Of a stretch of DNA of 47,059 bases, positions 1 to 7,902 are shown piece by piece; position 1 is the first letter of the stretch; each line of letters opens with the position of its first letter. The translations under genes and the position numbers were made by a program. Under the pieces are notes generated by a model. That model did no database searches and was not told the origin of the DNA. It worked only from the letters and a program-made list of their open reading frames with translations. Source of the DNA: Campylobacteraceae bacterium (GTDB lineage Bacteria > Campylobacterota > Campylobacteria > Campylobacterales > Sulfurovaceae); NCBI GenBank assembly GCA_027081405.1, contig JALWKO010000043.1, positions 1 to 47,059 on the forward strand, written 5' to 3'.

Positions 1-741
1 CTTCATCGCGTAGGCCAGCAAACTCGGCAGGGAGGGCTCCCGGGCGGGCAGATGCCATTTGCTCGGTTCGACGGGCCCACGGTAGAGGCGATAATCTCCG
101 CCGTAGGGGATCGTCCCCAGGCTCTCCTCCAGGAGGGTCCGCTTCGTCCGGTAGAGATAGTGGGCGTCGCTGAGATCCTTGCGGGCGGTTTTGAGCTGCA
201 GCCGGGCGTCGCTGACGTCCACCGCCGTCTTGACCCCCGCTTTGAGGTATTTTTCGGCGCGGTGGAGGTGCTGCTCCTGCAGATGGAGGTTCTTGGTATA
301 GACCCAGATCATCGTGAGGGCCTTGAGGGCGTCGTAGTAGCGCTCCTTGACCTCCAGGATCTTGTCCGAGACGATCTGACGCATCTCTTCCCGGCTGGCG
401 GCCACCCCTTCGGCGGCCGATTCGATCGTCCCGGCGCTTTTGCCGAAATCATACAGTAGCTGGGTCGCGCTCAGCGTCCCCTCCAGGGTATCGGTGGTGG
501 TGTCGGGGGCGTGGCGGTACTGGTCCCGTTCCCGCTCCAGACGGACCGAGAGATCCACGTGGGGAAGCCGTACGCTCCGTACCGACCGGTGAAGTGCCCG
601 GGCCCCTTCGACCCCGTAGCGCCCCAGATCGACGTCGGGGCTGTGGCGCAGCGCGATCCCGATCAGATCGTCCACCGTCAGCGTCCGTGCCGGAAGCAGC
701 GTCGCCGCCGCCACCATCAGAACCGTCACCGTCCTACGCAT
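1..741 (-). CDS. TolC-family outer membrane efflux channel (partial, 3' end outside window)
   Basis: The first 247 residues are visible; the reading frame runs off the window start. A short basic N-terminus and hydrophobic alanine-rich stretch (about residues 4-20) look like a Sec signal peptide, followed by LTVDDLIGIAL, the usual opening of TolC/OprM-type channels, and then long heptad-rich helices (for example around the LYDFGKS segment). Known role of the family: trimeric outer-membrane duct docking to an RND pump through a periplasmic adaptor. It is the third gene of a leftward operon; its ATG overlaps the pump stop by 8 bases and a strong AAGGAGG lies just upstream, so it can be translated independently of the damaged pump gene. 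Substrate cannot be inferred. Confidence 0.88.
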   Translation of the reverse strand, partial: MRRTVTVLMVAAATLLPARTLTVDDLIGIALRHSPDVDLGRYGVEGARALHRSVRSVRLPHVDLSVRLERERDQYRHAPDTTTDTLEGTLSATQLLYDFGKSAGTIESAAEGVAASREEMRQIVSDKILEVKERYYDALKALTMIWVYTKNLHLQEQHLHRAEKYLKAGVKTAVDVSDARLQLKTARKDLSDAHYLYRTKRTLLEESLGTIPYGGDYRLYRGPVEPSKWHLPAREPSLPSLLAYAMK

Positions 742-3700
742 CCGCTCGCCCTCCTTTGAATCGTTCCCGGAGCCGCTCGAAAAGGACGAACAGCACCGGA
801 GTGAGCATGAATGTCAGCAGCGTCGAGAGGGCCATCCCCCCGAAGACCGCCGTACCCAGCGAACGCCGGGAGGCGGCCCCCGCGCCGGAGGCGGTCACCA
901 GGGGCCAGATCCCCAGCAAAAAGGCAAACGCCGTCATGAGGATCGCCCGCATCCGCAGCTTGCCCGCCGAAACGGCGCTCTCGATCAGCTCGGCCCCTTT
1001 CTCCCTCAGCTCCTTGGCGAACTCCACGACCAGAATGGCGTTTTTGGAGGCCATGGCGATGAGCAGCACCAGTCCGATCTGGGTATAGATGTCGTTGAGC
1101 AGCCCGGCGAGCATATTGGCCCCCAACGCTCCGGCCATCACCGCCGGGATCGGGAGCATGATGCTCAGCGGGATGATCCAGCTCTCGTACTGGGCCGAAA
1201 GGAACAAAAAGACCATCAACAGCGACAGAGCGAAGATATAGACCGCCGCGTTGCCCGCCTCTTTTTCCTGGAGGGTCACCCCCGAATAGGCGATCCCGAT
1301 CCCCGGCGGGAGCTTTGCGGCGTGTTCCTCGATCGCGGCGATGGCGTCGGCGGAGCTGTAGCCTTTGGCCGCGTCGTGCACCCCGTTGACCGCGATACTC
1401 TGATAGCCGTCGAAATGGGTGATCGTGCTGGGGCCCGCGGTCTTCTCGATCCGCACCAGGCTCCCCAGCGGGACGAGATCCCCTTTGGCGTTTCGGACGT
1501 AAAAGCGGTTGATCATCCCGGCATGGGCGCGGTATTTTTCGTCCACCTGGACGAAGATGCGGTAGTTTTTGGAAAATTTGGTGAAATCATCCACGTAGAG
1601 CGACCCCAGATAGCTCCCCAGCACCGCCAGTAGATCGCTCAGCTTGACCCCCGAAGCGGCCACCTTGTCCCGGTCGATGTCGATGCGCAGCTGGGGGTAG
1701 TTGGAGTTGAACATCGTGTAGACCGAGGCGATCCGCTCGTCTTTGCTCAGCTCGGCGATGAAGGCCCGGGCTTTGGCCTCGAAATCCTTCAACGGCATCC
1801 CTTCGAGATTTTCCAGTTTGAACTCAAATCCCCCCGTGGCCGAAAGCCCCGGGATCGACGGGGGACTGAAGAGGCGTACCGTCGCGTCGGGGATCTGCGC
1901 TTTGAACTGTTTCTCGAGGCGGGCGATGATCGCCGGGACCGAAAGCTCGGGCGTTTCCCGCTCCTTCCAGTCCTTGAGAACGACGAAGATCGCCGATGTG
2001 GACGAATCGAGCGTCCCCATGATGCCGTTGAAGCCGTTGATGCTGATGGCCGCTTCGACGGCGGGGTCTTTGCGGATGATCGAAACGACCTTCTTGGTCA
2101 CCGCTTCGGTATCGTGGAGCCGGGTCCCGAGCTCCAGGTTGACCGACGCGACCAGGGTCCCCTGATCCTCTTCGGGGAGGAACCCGGTAGGGAGAGTTTT
2201 GAACACCCACCAGGTGGCCCCCAGCAGCAGGTATCCTCCGACGGGAATGTACCAGTGACGGATCAGGACCCGCAGCACTCTGTCATAGCGCTCTTTGAGC
2301 CCCTCGAGGGCGGCGTTGAACCATCGGAAAAAGGGGTTTTTTTCCCGTGGCTTTTGCGCAGGATCGTCGCCGCCATCGCCGGGGAGAGGGTCAGGGCCAC
2401 CAACGCCGAGATCAGCACCGAAAAGGCGATCGTCATCGCGAACTGTTTGTAGAGTGCCCCCGAAATCCCGGGGATGAAGGTCACCGGGACGAAAACCGCC
2501 AGCAGTACCAGCGTGGTGGAGACGATCGGGGCGGAGATCTCCTTCATCGCCATCCGAGTCGCCTCTTTGACCGTCAGATCGGGGTTTTTCTCCAGGTTGG
2601 CCTCCACGTTCTCCACCACGAGGATCGCGTCGTCGACCACGATCCCGATCGCCAGGATCAGACCGAAAAGGGTCAGCGTGTTGATCGAGAACCCCGCGAC
2701 CAGCAGCACGGCGAAGGTCCCGATGAGCGAAACGGGGATCGCCACCGCCGGGACGATGGTGGCCCGGAACGACTGGAGGAACAAAAAGACCACGATCAGC
2801 ACCAGCGCCAGGGCCTCCAGGAGTGTCTGGACCACCTCTTCGATGGAGACCTCCACGAATCAGGTGGTGTCGTAGCTGGGCTCGACGACGATCTCTTTTG
2901 GGAAGCGTTTTTTGAGCTCGTCGAGCTTGGCCTTGACCCGTGACCCGTTTGGCCACGTCCAGGGCGTTGGCGTCGGGGAGCTGGTAGATCCCCAGGAGCG
3001 CGGCCGGTTTGTTGTCGTAATAGGCAGACCACAGATAGCTCTCCGATCCCAGCTCGATCCGGGCTACGTCCCACAGCCGCACCTGCGATCCGTCGGGGCG
3101 GGTCTTGAGGATCACCCGGCCGAAATCGGGCAGATCGCTCAGGCGGGTTTTGGCCACGAGGGTGTACTGGAATCGCCCCTGTTGCGTCAGGGCCGTATCC
3201 CCCACCTTCCCCAGCGCCGTCTGCACACTCTGGCTCCGCAGGGCCACGGCCACGTCGTTGACCGTCAGCCCCAGGGCGCTGAGTTTGTCCGGATCGATCC
3301 AGATCCGCAGGGCGTATTTGCGTTCTCCCAGGTTTTTGACCTGCCCCACTCCCGGGATCCGCTTGAGCTCCTCCATCAGGTTCAGCGCCGCGAAGTTGGA
3401 GAGATAGAGCAGCCCGTGCTTGGGATTGGTGGAGCGGACGCTCACGATCTGGACGATGTTGCTGGAGGATTTGATCGTGCTGACCCCGGTCCGTTTGACC
3501 GCTTCGGGGAGGCGGGGGGTCGCCAGGGAGACCCGGTTCTGTACGTCCACGGCGGCGGTGTCCAAGTCGTATCCGGGTTTGAAATAGACGGTGATTACCG
3601 ACGCCCCGTCGGACGAGGAGATCGACTCGGTGTAGATCGCCCCTTCGATCCCGCTGAGCTGCTCCTCGATGGGGCGGGTGACCGACTCTTCCACGACGTC

Positions 3701-3865
3701 GGCCGAAGCCCCGGTATAGCTGGCTACGACCTGGATCGTAGGGGGGACGATCTCGGGAAACTGGGCGACCAGGAGGACTTTGAGGGCGATGAGCCCCACC
3801 AGGACGATGAGGATCAAGAGGACCTTGGCGACGATCGGCCGATCGATGAAAAAGAGCGAGAACAT
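734..3865 (-). pseudogene. RND (HAE1/AcrB-type) inner-membrane efflux pump, disrupted
   Basis: Residues 1-305 and about 508-1043 of the open frame match an AcrB-type pump: FFIDRPI start, porter segments, and a normal C-terminal membrane half (ending near FVLFERLRERF). Between them roughly 200 codons are read in the wrong frame, giving arginine/glycine-rich nonsense. The correct frame for that stretch is intact on the DNA (2263-2856) and encodes transmembrane helices with the VVDDAILVVEN proton-relay motif. Three lesions explain this: a 7-bp tandem duplication at 2934-2947, an in-frame TGA at 2860-2862 in the ancestral frame (after YDTT, where AcrB has PFV), and loss of one A in a run of seven at 2337-2343. 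The two shifts compensate, so the frame stays open by chance, but the product lacks the proton relay. Probably inactive; assembly error is the alternative. Confidence 0.85.
2934..2947 (-). repeat. 7-bp tandem duplication that shifts the RND pump frame
   Basis: The plus strand reads TGACCCG twice in a row. Removing one copy restores the expected pump sequence (KRV followed by KAKLDELKKRF). The duplication is seen directly; that it is a mutation is inferred from the restored reading. Confidence 0.85.
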
Positions 3866-3869
3866 CGGC

Positions 3870-5006
3870 TCACTCTCCGATACTGGCGTTTTCGTCCACG
3901 AAACGGGGGGCCACTTTCAGCCCGTCGATCAGGTTCCCCGCCGGCTGCACCAATGCCGCTTTGCCCGCGAACTCGGGGGGGAGGAGGACCATCTTTGCGT
4001 TGGAAAAAAGCTCGGTGAAATGAGCTTTGCGCAAGGTGCCGTTGGCGTCGACCGTGTAGATGAACTGCCCCTCCTGATCCTGGAAGACCCAATCGGGTGC
4101 GATCGCCACGGCGGGGAAGTGCTCGTTGACGATGAGCCGGACGGTGACGAAGCTGCCGGGGAGGATCTCCCTTTTGGGGTTGGGGGCTTTGACCCGCATC
4201 GCCACTGTGGAAGTGCTTTCGTCCGCCACACTGTCGATGAAGGTCACTTCCCCGTCGAGTCGGACCGCCGGATCGTCCCGGAGTGCGATCTGCACCCGGG
4301 GATAGGGGCGGGAAGCGAAGTGGCGGATCCGGGCGTAGTCCCCGGTGGTGGGATAGAAATCGGTTTCGATCATATGGGAGTCGACGATCGTCGCCAGGAC
4401 GGTACCCGGCTTGACCACGTTGCCCACCTTGACCGCCTCCCGGCCGATCCGCCCGTCGATAGGGGCTTTAACGTCGCAGTAGGAGAGGCGGCGTTTCGCG
4501 TCGTCGATGAGGGCTTCGTCGGCCTTGATCGCCGCCTGAAGTTTTTTGCGGGCGGCCTGGAGCTGCTCCATCTTGACCCTGGGGGCCAGATTCTCGGCCA
4601 CCAGGGGACCGAAGCGGGCCACGTCGGCCTCGGCCAGCTCCAGCGCGGCACGGTCTTTTTCGCGCTGGGCCTTGGCCCGATAGAGCTGGGCCAGATAGTC
4701 GTTTTTGTCGATGCTGAAGAGGAGATCCCCTTTGTGGACCTCCGATCCGGGGCGGTAGTGCTGCTGCAGAATCTCCCCGCCGACTCTGGCGATCACCCGG
4801 GCCTGACGGGAGGCTTTGGCTTTGGCGGTGTAGTCGACCCAGATGGTGCGGGGACGTTTGCTCAACCGAACCATTTTGACCGGGACCGCCTTGGGCCCGG
4901 AAGCCTTCGCAGCCTCCGCGGGCGCTTTGTCGGACCCGCATCCGGCGAGGATAGACGCCGCTAGAATCGCGATACTCAGATAGGAAAACGAACGTTTTAC
5001 TCCCAC
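3870..5006 (-). CDS. RND efflux periplasmic adaptor (membrane fusion) lipoprotein
   Basis: 378 residues. The N-terminus carries a lipoprotein signal with lipobox LAGC (Cys at about residue 23), predicting a lipid anchor in the inner membrane. Downstream are the paired biotinyl-lipoyl half motifs (GGEILQQHYRPGSEVHKGD and IDGRIGREAVKVGNVVKPG) flanking a coiled-coil hairpin, then a beta-barrel region, the order of AcrA/MexA-type adaptors. It bridges the pump and the TolC-like channel. The start is a GTG preceded by AAGGGG very close by, so the exact start is slightly uncertain, but the signal sequence supports it. Its stop lies 4 bases before the pump ATG, so all three genes form one leftward operon. 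Its own sequence looks intact although the pump is broken. Confidence 0.9.
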   Translation of the reverse strand: MGVKRSFSYLSIAILAASILAGCGSDKAPAEAAKASGPKAVPVKMVRLSKRPRTIWVDYTAKAKASRQARVIARVGGEILQQHYRPGSEVHKGDLLFSIDKNDYLAQLYRAKAQREKDRAALELAEADVARFGPLVAENLAPRVKMEQLQAARKKLQAAIKADEALIDDAKRRLSYCDVKAPIDGRIGREAVKVGNVVKPGTVLATIVDSHMIETDFYPTTGDYARIRHFASRPYPRVQIALRDDPAVRLDGEVTFIDSVADESTSTVAMRVKAPNPKREILPGSFVTVRLIVNEHFPAVAIAPDWVFQDQEGQFIYTVDANGTLRKAHFTELFSNAKMVLLPPEFAGKAALVQPAGNLIDGLKVAPRFVDENASIGE

Positions 5007-5029
5007 CCCTTCGGACGATAATCCCGAAT

Positions 5030-5035
5030 ATTATA
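5030..5035 (-). promoter_or_regulatory. -10 box of the efflux operon, with nearby palindrome
   Basis: TATAAT on the minus strand about 24 bases before the adaptor start; no good -35 box. About 24 bases further upstream (5059-5069) is the palindrome CTAATAATTAG, a candidate operator or terminator stem; no regulator gene is adjacent. Confidence 0.45.
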
Positions 5036-5084
5036 CCCGGTACAACTGAAGGGCACCTCTAATAATTAGGTCGTGCACTGAAGA

Positions 5085-5699
5085 TTATCGGAGCATGAGA
5101 AGAACCGAAAGGACTAGCAAAACGGCCATCGAACGGTTGACGAGGCGGACGGTCCCCTCCCCCGGGAGACGGCGGCGCATCCATCGCCCCGCCAGCGCCC
5201 ACAAAGAAACCGCCCCGAAAATCATCACCACGGTCACCCCCGCCGCGGCCAGGAGGCTCCCGGCGTAGTGTTCGGGGACCGTATAGAGGGTGGCGATGCT
5301 CATCGCTCCCGGCCAGGCCTTGGGGTTGATCCACTGCAGCAGAACCGACTGCCAGAACGGAACCGGCGCCCTCCCCCGCTCGGCGTCGGCGAGGGCTTCG
5401 CGCTCGATCCGGGGATCGGTCGTTGCGATCCGATAGGCCAGGTAGAGGATAAACGCGACGGCGAGGAGCTGGAGGATCCGGTAGGCTCCGGGGTGGCTCT
5501 GAACGATCGGAGCGAGGAAAAACCCCACCGCGAGCAGCATGATCGGAAAGCCCAGCGCGGCTCCAAAGATATGGGGGAGTGCGTCCCGATAGCCATGAGA
5601 GAAGCCAATCGCCATCGCCAGGAGGTTGTTGGGGCCAGGGGTGTATCCGGTCGCTAGCTCGAAAAGCACCAGCGCGGCCAGCCAGTCCCAACCGAACAT
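5085..5699 (-). CDS. LysE/RhtB-family amino-acid exporter
   Basis: 204 residues from the ATG preceded by GGAAAGGGGAG; an in-frame ATG 60 bases upstream has no ribosome site and lies beyond the likely promoter, so it was not used. The N-terminal GYTPGPNNLLAM segment is the family signature, and about six hydrophobic helices span the protein (first helix residues 6-25, last near the C-terminus). The motif QWINPKAW in the middle is also typical. The family exports amino acids or derivatives by proton-coupled antiport; which substrate cannot be told. It is a single-gene unit upstream of the efflux operon and not obviously co-transcribed with it. Length is normal. Confidence 0.88.
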   Translation of the reverse strand: MFGWDWLAALVLFELATGYTPGPNNLLAMAIGFSHGYRDALPHIFGAALGFPIMLLAVGFFLAPIVQSHPGAYRILQLLAVAFILYLAYRIATTDPRIEREALADAERGRAPVPFWQSVLLQWINPKAWPGAMSIATLYTVPEHYAGSLLAAAGVTVVMIFGAVSLWALAGRWMRRRLPGEGTVRLVNRSMAVLLVLSVLLMLR

Positions 5700-5726
5700 C
5701 GTCTCCCCTTTCCCAAAAGATGCGCT

Positions 5727-5732
5727 ATTATA
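5727..5732 (-). promoter_or_regulatory. -10 box of the LysE-type gene
   Basis: TATAAT on the minus strand, 27 bases before the chosen start codon, which fits a short leader holding the GGGGAG ribosome site. The -35 region is weak and lies in the edge of a repeat copy. Confidence 0.5.
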
Positions 5733-5749
5733 CTTGAATCTGATGGGAA

Positions 5750-5836
5750 CACGAATCATCCCGAACGCGTTTCGGGATCCACGGTTTTGAACGATACAGC
5801 CCTAGATTTCGGGTCGAGCGCGGAATAACGGAATAT
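5750..5836 (-). repeat. Double-hairpin repeat family 2, copy A
   Basis: Read on the minus strand this is a roughly 87-bp unit beginning ATTCCGTTATTCCGCGCTCG and ending with the hairpin GGATCCCGAAACGCGTTCGGGATGA. The same two-arm layout is found at 7284-7370 and 44956-45042. Short open frames across it are artefacts of the repeat. Confidence 0.75.
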
Positions 5837-5855
5837 GGCAGAATAAGGAGAACGC

Positions 5856-6386
5856 ATGGCGATCCATGAAGCGGTGCTCGGAGGCGGATGTTTCTGGTGT
5901 CTCGATGCGGCATTCCGGCAGATCGACGGAGTGGTGGACGTCATTAGCGGCTACGCCAACGGCCACGTAGAAAATCCCGACTACCGAATGGTCTGCACCG
6001 ACACCACCGGACACGCCGAGGTGATCAAGATCCTCTACGACGATACGAAGGTCGGCTATCGGGAGCTACTGGAGATCTTCTACGCCATCCACGACCCCAC
6101 GACCCTCAACCGCCAGGGGGCCGATTTCGGCAGCCAGTACCGCTCCACGATCCTCTACCAGAGCGACGAAGAGCGCCGGATCGCCGAAGAACTCACCCAA
6201 GAAGTGCAGCGGCAATTGGATCGAAAGATCGTCACCCGGATCGAACCGCTGCGCTGCTTCTACCCGGCCGAGGAATACCACCAGGACTACTTCGCCAAAA
6301 ACCCGACCCAGGGATACTGCCGGATGGTGGTGGCACCGAAGGTACACAAGGTGAGGGAGAAGTTCGGGGAGAAGGTCAAACAATAA
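5856..6386 (+). CDS. msrA: Peptide methionine-(S)-S-oxide reductase MsrA
   Basis: 176 residues, start supported by AAGGAG 6 bases upstream. The catalytic motif GCFWC is at residues 11-15, with Cys12 as the sulfenic-acid-forming residue, and the conserved EVIKI and EEYHQDYF segments follow. MsrA reduces the S-epimer of methionine sulfoxide in proteins, with thioredoxin as electron donor. The R-epimer enzyme MsrB is encoded separately at 26574, so the two are not fused here. Length and motifs are normal. The next small gene starts directly at the base after the stop codon. Confidence 0.97.
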   Translation: MAIHEAVLGGGCFWCLDAAFRQIDGVVDVISGYANGHVENPDYRMVCTDTTGHAEVIKILYDDTKVGYRELLEIFYAIHDPTTLNRQGADFGSQYRSTILYQSDEERRIAEELTQEVQRQLDRKIVTRIEPLRCFYPAEEYHQDYFAKNPTQGYCRMVVAPKVHKVREKFGEKVKQ

Positions 6387-6827
6387 ATGCTCTCATCCCG
6401 GACTATTCGCTCAGTATTATGCTTTTTTTTGACTCTGTTCGTACTTGTCCTCACTCTTTTTATGTTTTTCTGGATGAGTAGCGATGATATGTGCCGCAAT
6501 CGAGTCATCGACGAAACTTTGCCCGCTCTTGACAAAAAAGCGGTGATTTTCGTCCGTGATTGCGGGACAACGACGGGTTATAGTACCCATCTTTCGATCC
6601 TTGATTGCAATGAAAAGCTACACGATAATTCGGGAAACGTTTTTATTGCCGAAGCCGACCACGGCCGAGCTTACCAGAGCGCACAAGGAAATCTCATGAT
6701 CTAATTGACAGCGATCGGGCCCCATCATTTGCGCATCCGATATGATGCACGAGCGAGAATCTTCAAGCAAAAACGGTCATTGGAGAATATAACCATCGAT
6801 TATCAGCCGATATCGTTGTCCAAATGA
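6387..6827 (+). pseudogene. Small membrane-anchored/secreted protein gene interrupted by an in-frame TAA
   Basis: The open part (6387-6704) encodes 105 residues: a hydrophobic N-terminal anchor (about residues 9-30), then KAVIFVRDCGTTTGYSTHLS and GNVFIAEADHG. After the TAA at 6702-6704 the same frame continues for 40 more sense codons, LTAIGPHHLRIRYDARARIF and onward to a TGA at 6825, which reads like the natural C-terminus of this protein type. The two parts together give 146 codons. The family is one of small bacterial proteins of unknown function with a Cys-Gly-x-Thr-Thr motif; I do not assign a name. The region is visibly less GC-rich than its neighbours, suggesting acquisition. It follows msrA with no gap; a ribosome site is weak. 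A single base substitution (for instance GAA to TAA) would explain the break. Confidence 0.7.
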
Positions 6828-6862
6828 TTATGCGGTAAAACCCCGCTCCGTAGAGGACGCAC

Positions 6863-6895
6863 CCTTTGCACCCCGAATCGCAGGGGTGGCAAAGG
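6863..6895. other. Strong hairpin in the msrA-tRNA interval
   Basis: CCTTTGC/GCAAAGG and ACCCC/GGGGT stems with one bulged G and an 8-base loop; a smaller ACCGG/CCGGT hairpin follows at about 6904. There is no T run, so it is not a classical intrinsic terminator. The rest of 6828-7046 shows nothing else I can identify. Confidence 0.5.
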
Positions 6896-7046
6896 CTCCG
6901 ATACCGGACGCCGGTGCCTTCACAGGCGGACATCCCATCTTGTATGGACCCCTCCGTCCAAAAAACAGATCGGAACCCTACCCGATCGAATCGGATCTTT
7001 CAATACCAAATCCGCTACACATCACACGGACATTCTTTGAGCGATC

Positions 7047-7075
7047 TTGAAACATCACGACATTTGTGATAGCAT
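7047..7075 (+). promoter_or_regulatory. Possible promoter of tRNA-Thr
   Basis: TTGAAA (7047-7052) with a degenerate TGTGATAGCAT -10 region ending near 7075, about 20 bases before the tRNA. The -10 match is weak. Confidence 0.35.
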
Positions 7076-7095
7076 TCCGGCATTGATTTGCCGAC

Positions 7096-7172
7096 GCTGG
7101 TGTAGCTCAGTTGGCCAGAGCACACGATTCGTAATCGTGAGGTCACGGGTTCAAATCCCGTCACCAGCTCCA
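7096..7172 (+). tRNA. tRNA-Thr(CGT)
   Basis: Full cloverleaf: acceptor stem GCTGGTG/CACCAGC, D stem GCTC/GAGC, anticodon stem CACGA/TCGTG with loop TTCGTAA, T stem ACGGG/CCCGT with TTCAAAT loop. The anticodon CGT is at 7130-7132, decoding ACG (Thr). The CCA end is encoded (7170-7172). It stands alone, not in a tRNA cluster. Confidence 0.97.
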
Positions 7173-7283
7173 CCCTCCCTTATCCACAAAAACATATCTC
7201 CTTTCCCTGAATCGTTCGACGCAAAGAAGAATTCCTACACAATCAAACGGGACATTCAAACAGCTTATTGAGAGCTCTGAAAA

Positions 7284-7370
7284 ACCTCCGTCATCTCGGA
7301 TTTGATCCGAAATCCAAACCGACAAACTCCCATGGAACCGTAGATCCTAAATCAAGTTTAGGATGACGAA
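7284..7370 (+). repeat. Double-hairpin repeat family 2, copy B
   Basis: CCGTCATCTCGGATTTGATC and GATCCTAAATCAAGTTTAGG arms form two hairpins (GGATTTGATCC and CCTAAATCAAGTTTAGG cores) separated by about 35 bases. It is the same architecture as copies at 5750 and 44956, with changed stem bases. It occupies the middle of the 7173-7510 interval, in which no gene is seen. Confidence 0.75.
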
Positions 7371-7510
7371 GTCGCGTTCATCCGGTTCTTTAGAGAGTTC
7401 AATGCGACAGACGATCGCATTTGTTAAATTGCGGAAATACGACAGAGGGAAAAAAGACTCGAAAAATCGCCCTCCGACGAAAGGACCGACGGAGTGCGAA
7501 CGTAGATCGA

Positions 7511-7804
7511 TCAGGCGTTTTGCGCGCGTTTCTTTCTCGGTTTGGGAAGCAGCTCACGGAATCGGGGATAAGTGATTTTTCGAATCCGACCGTTTTTCAT
7601 TTTCGGCAGACGCCCTTCGGATTCGAGGATCTCATTGAGCTTGTCCAAAGCCTGCTTTTGGCTCATATGCTTCACGAGATAGCGCGCCGTTTTTTTCACT
7701 TCGGGATCTTGGAGGAGCTGATCCATTTCCAAAACGCGTTTTTTCTTCGTGGTCTGCTTTTTCTGCTCTTTGACGATCGCTTTTGCTTTTTCAAGTAGTG
7801 ACAT
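7511..7804 (-). CDS. Small, highly basic hypothetical protein
   Basis: 97 residues, rich in Lys/Arg, no membrane segment and no cysteine. The first 20 residues form a lysine/glutamine-rich helix (AKAIVKEQKKQTTKKKRVLE), the middle is an amphipathic helical stretch (DPEVKKTARYLVKHMSQKQA) and the end is a basic tail (PKPRKKRAQNA). I do not recognise the family. Net charge and helical content would suit nucleic-acid binding, but that is only inference. The gene has an AAGGAT ribosome site and a plausible promoter, and its base composition matches the AT-richer stretch around it. It lies between the tRNA and tamB as a single-gene unit. Confidence 0.7.
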   Translation of the reverse strand: MSLLEKAKAIVKEQKKQTTKKKRVLEMDQLLQDPEVKKTARYLVKHMSQKQALDKLNEILESEGRLPKMKNGRIRKITYPRFRELLPKPRKKRAQNA

Positions 7805-7826
7805 CTGAAATCCTTATGAATTGATA

Positions 7827-7854
7827 TGAATATTGCGTCATCGCAACGGGTCAA
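7827..7854 (-). promoter_or_regulatory. Promoter of the 97-residue basic protein gene
   Basis: On the minus strand TTGACC, 16 bases, then TATTCA; the start codon follows about 22 bases later with an AAGGAT ribosome site. Among the better sigma-70-like matches in the window. Confidence 0.5.
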
Positions 7855-7902
7855 TATGGTAGCACAAAAAGATAAATTTTGAAAAGAAGCGGATAAATGC
7901 TA

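Noticed and set aside
2337-2343. Programmed frameshifting or transcriptional slippage at the A run of the RND gene
   Set aside because: Slippage here would not help: the shift at 2934 and the TGA at 2860 in the ancestral frame would still prevent a complete pump.
5728-6014. Three overlapping short open frames on the minus strand before msrA
   Set aside because: They read through family-2 repeat copy A in different frames and overlap the promoter and start of msrA.
6863-6895. Intrinsic terminator after msrA
   Set aside because: The hairpin is strong but is followed by CTCCGATACC, not a T run, and lies far from the msrA stop; kept only as an unassigned hairpin.
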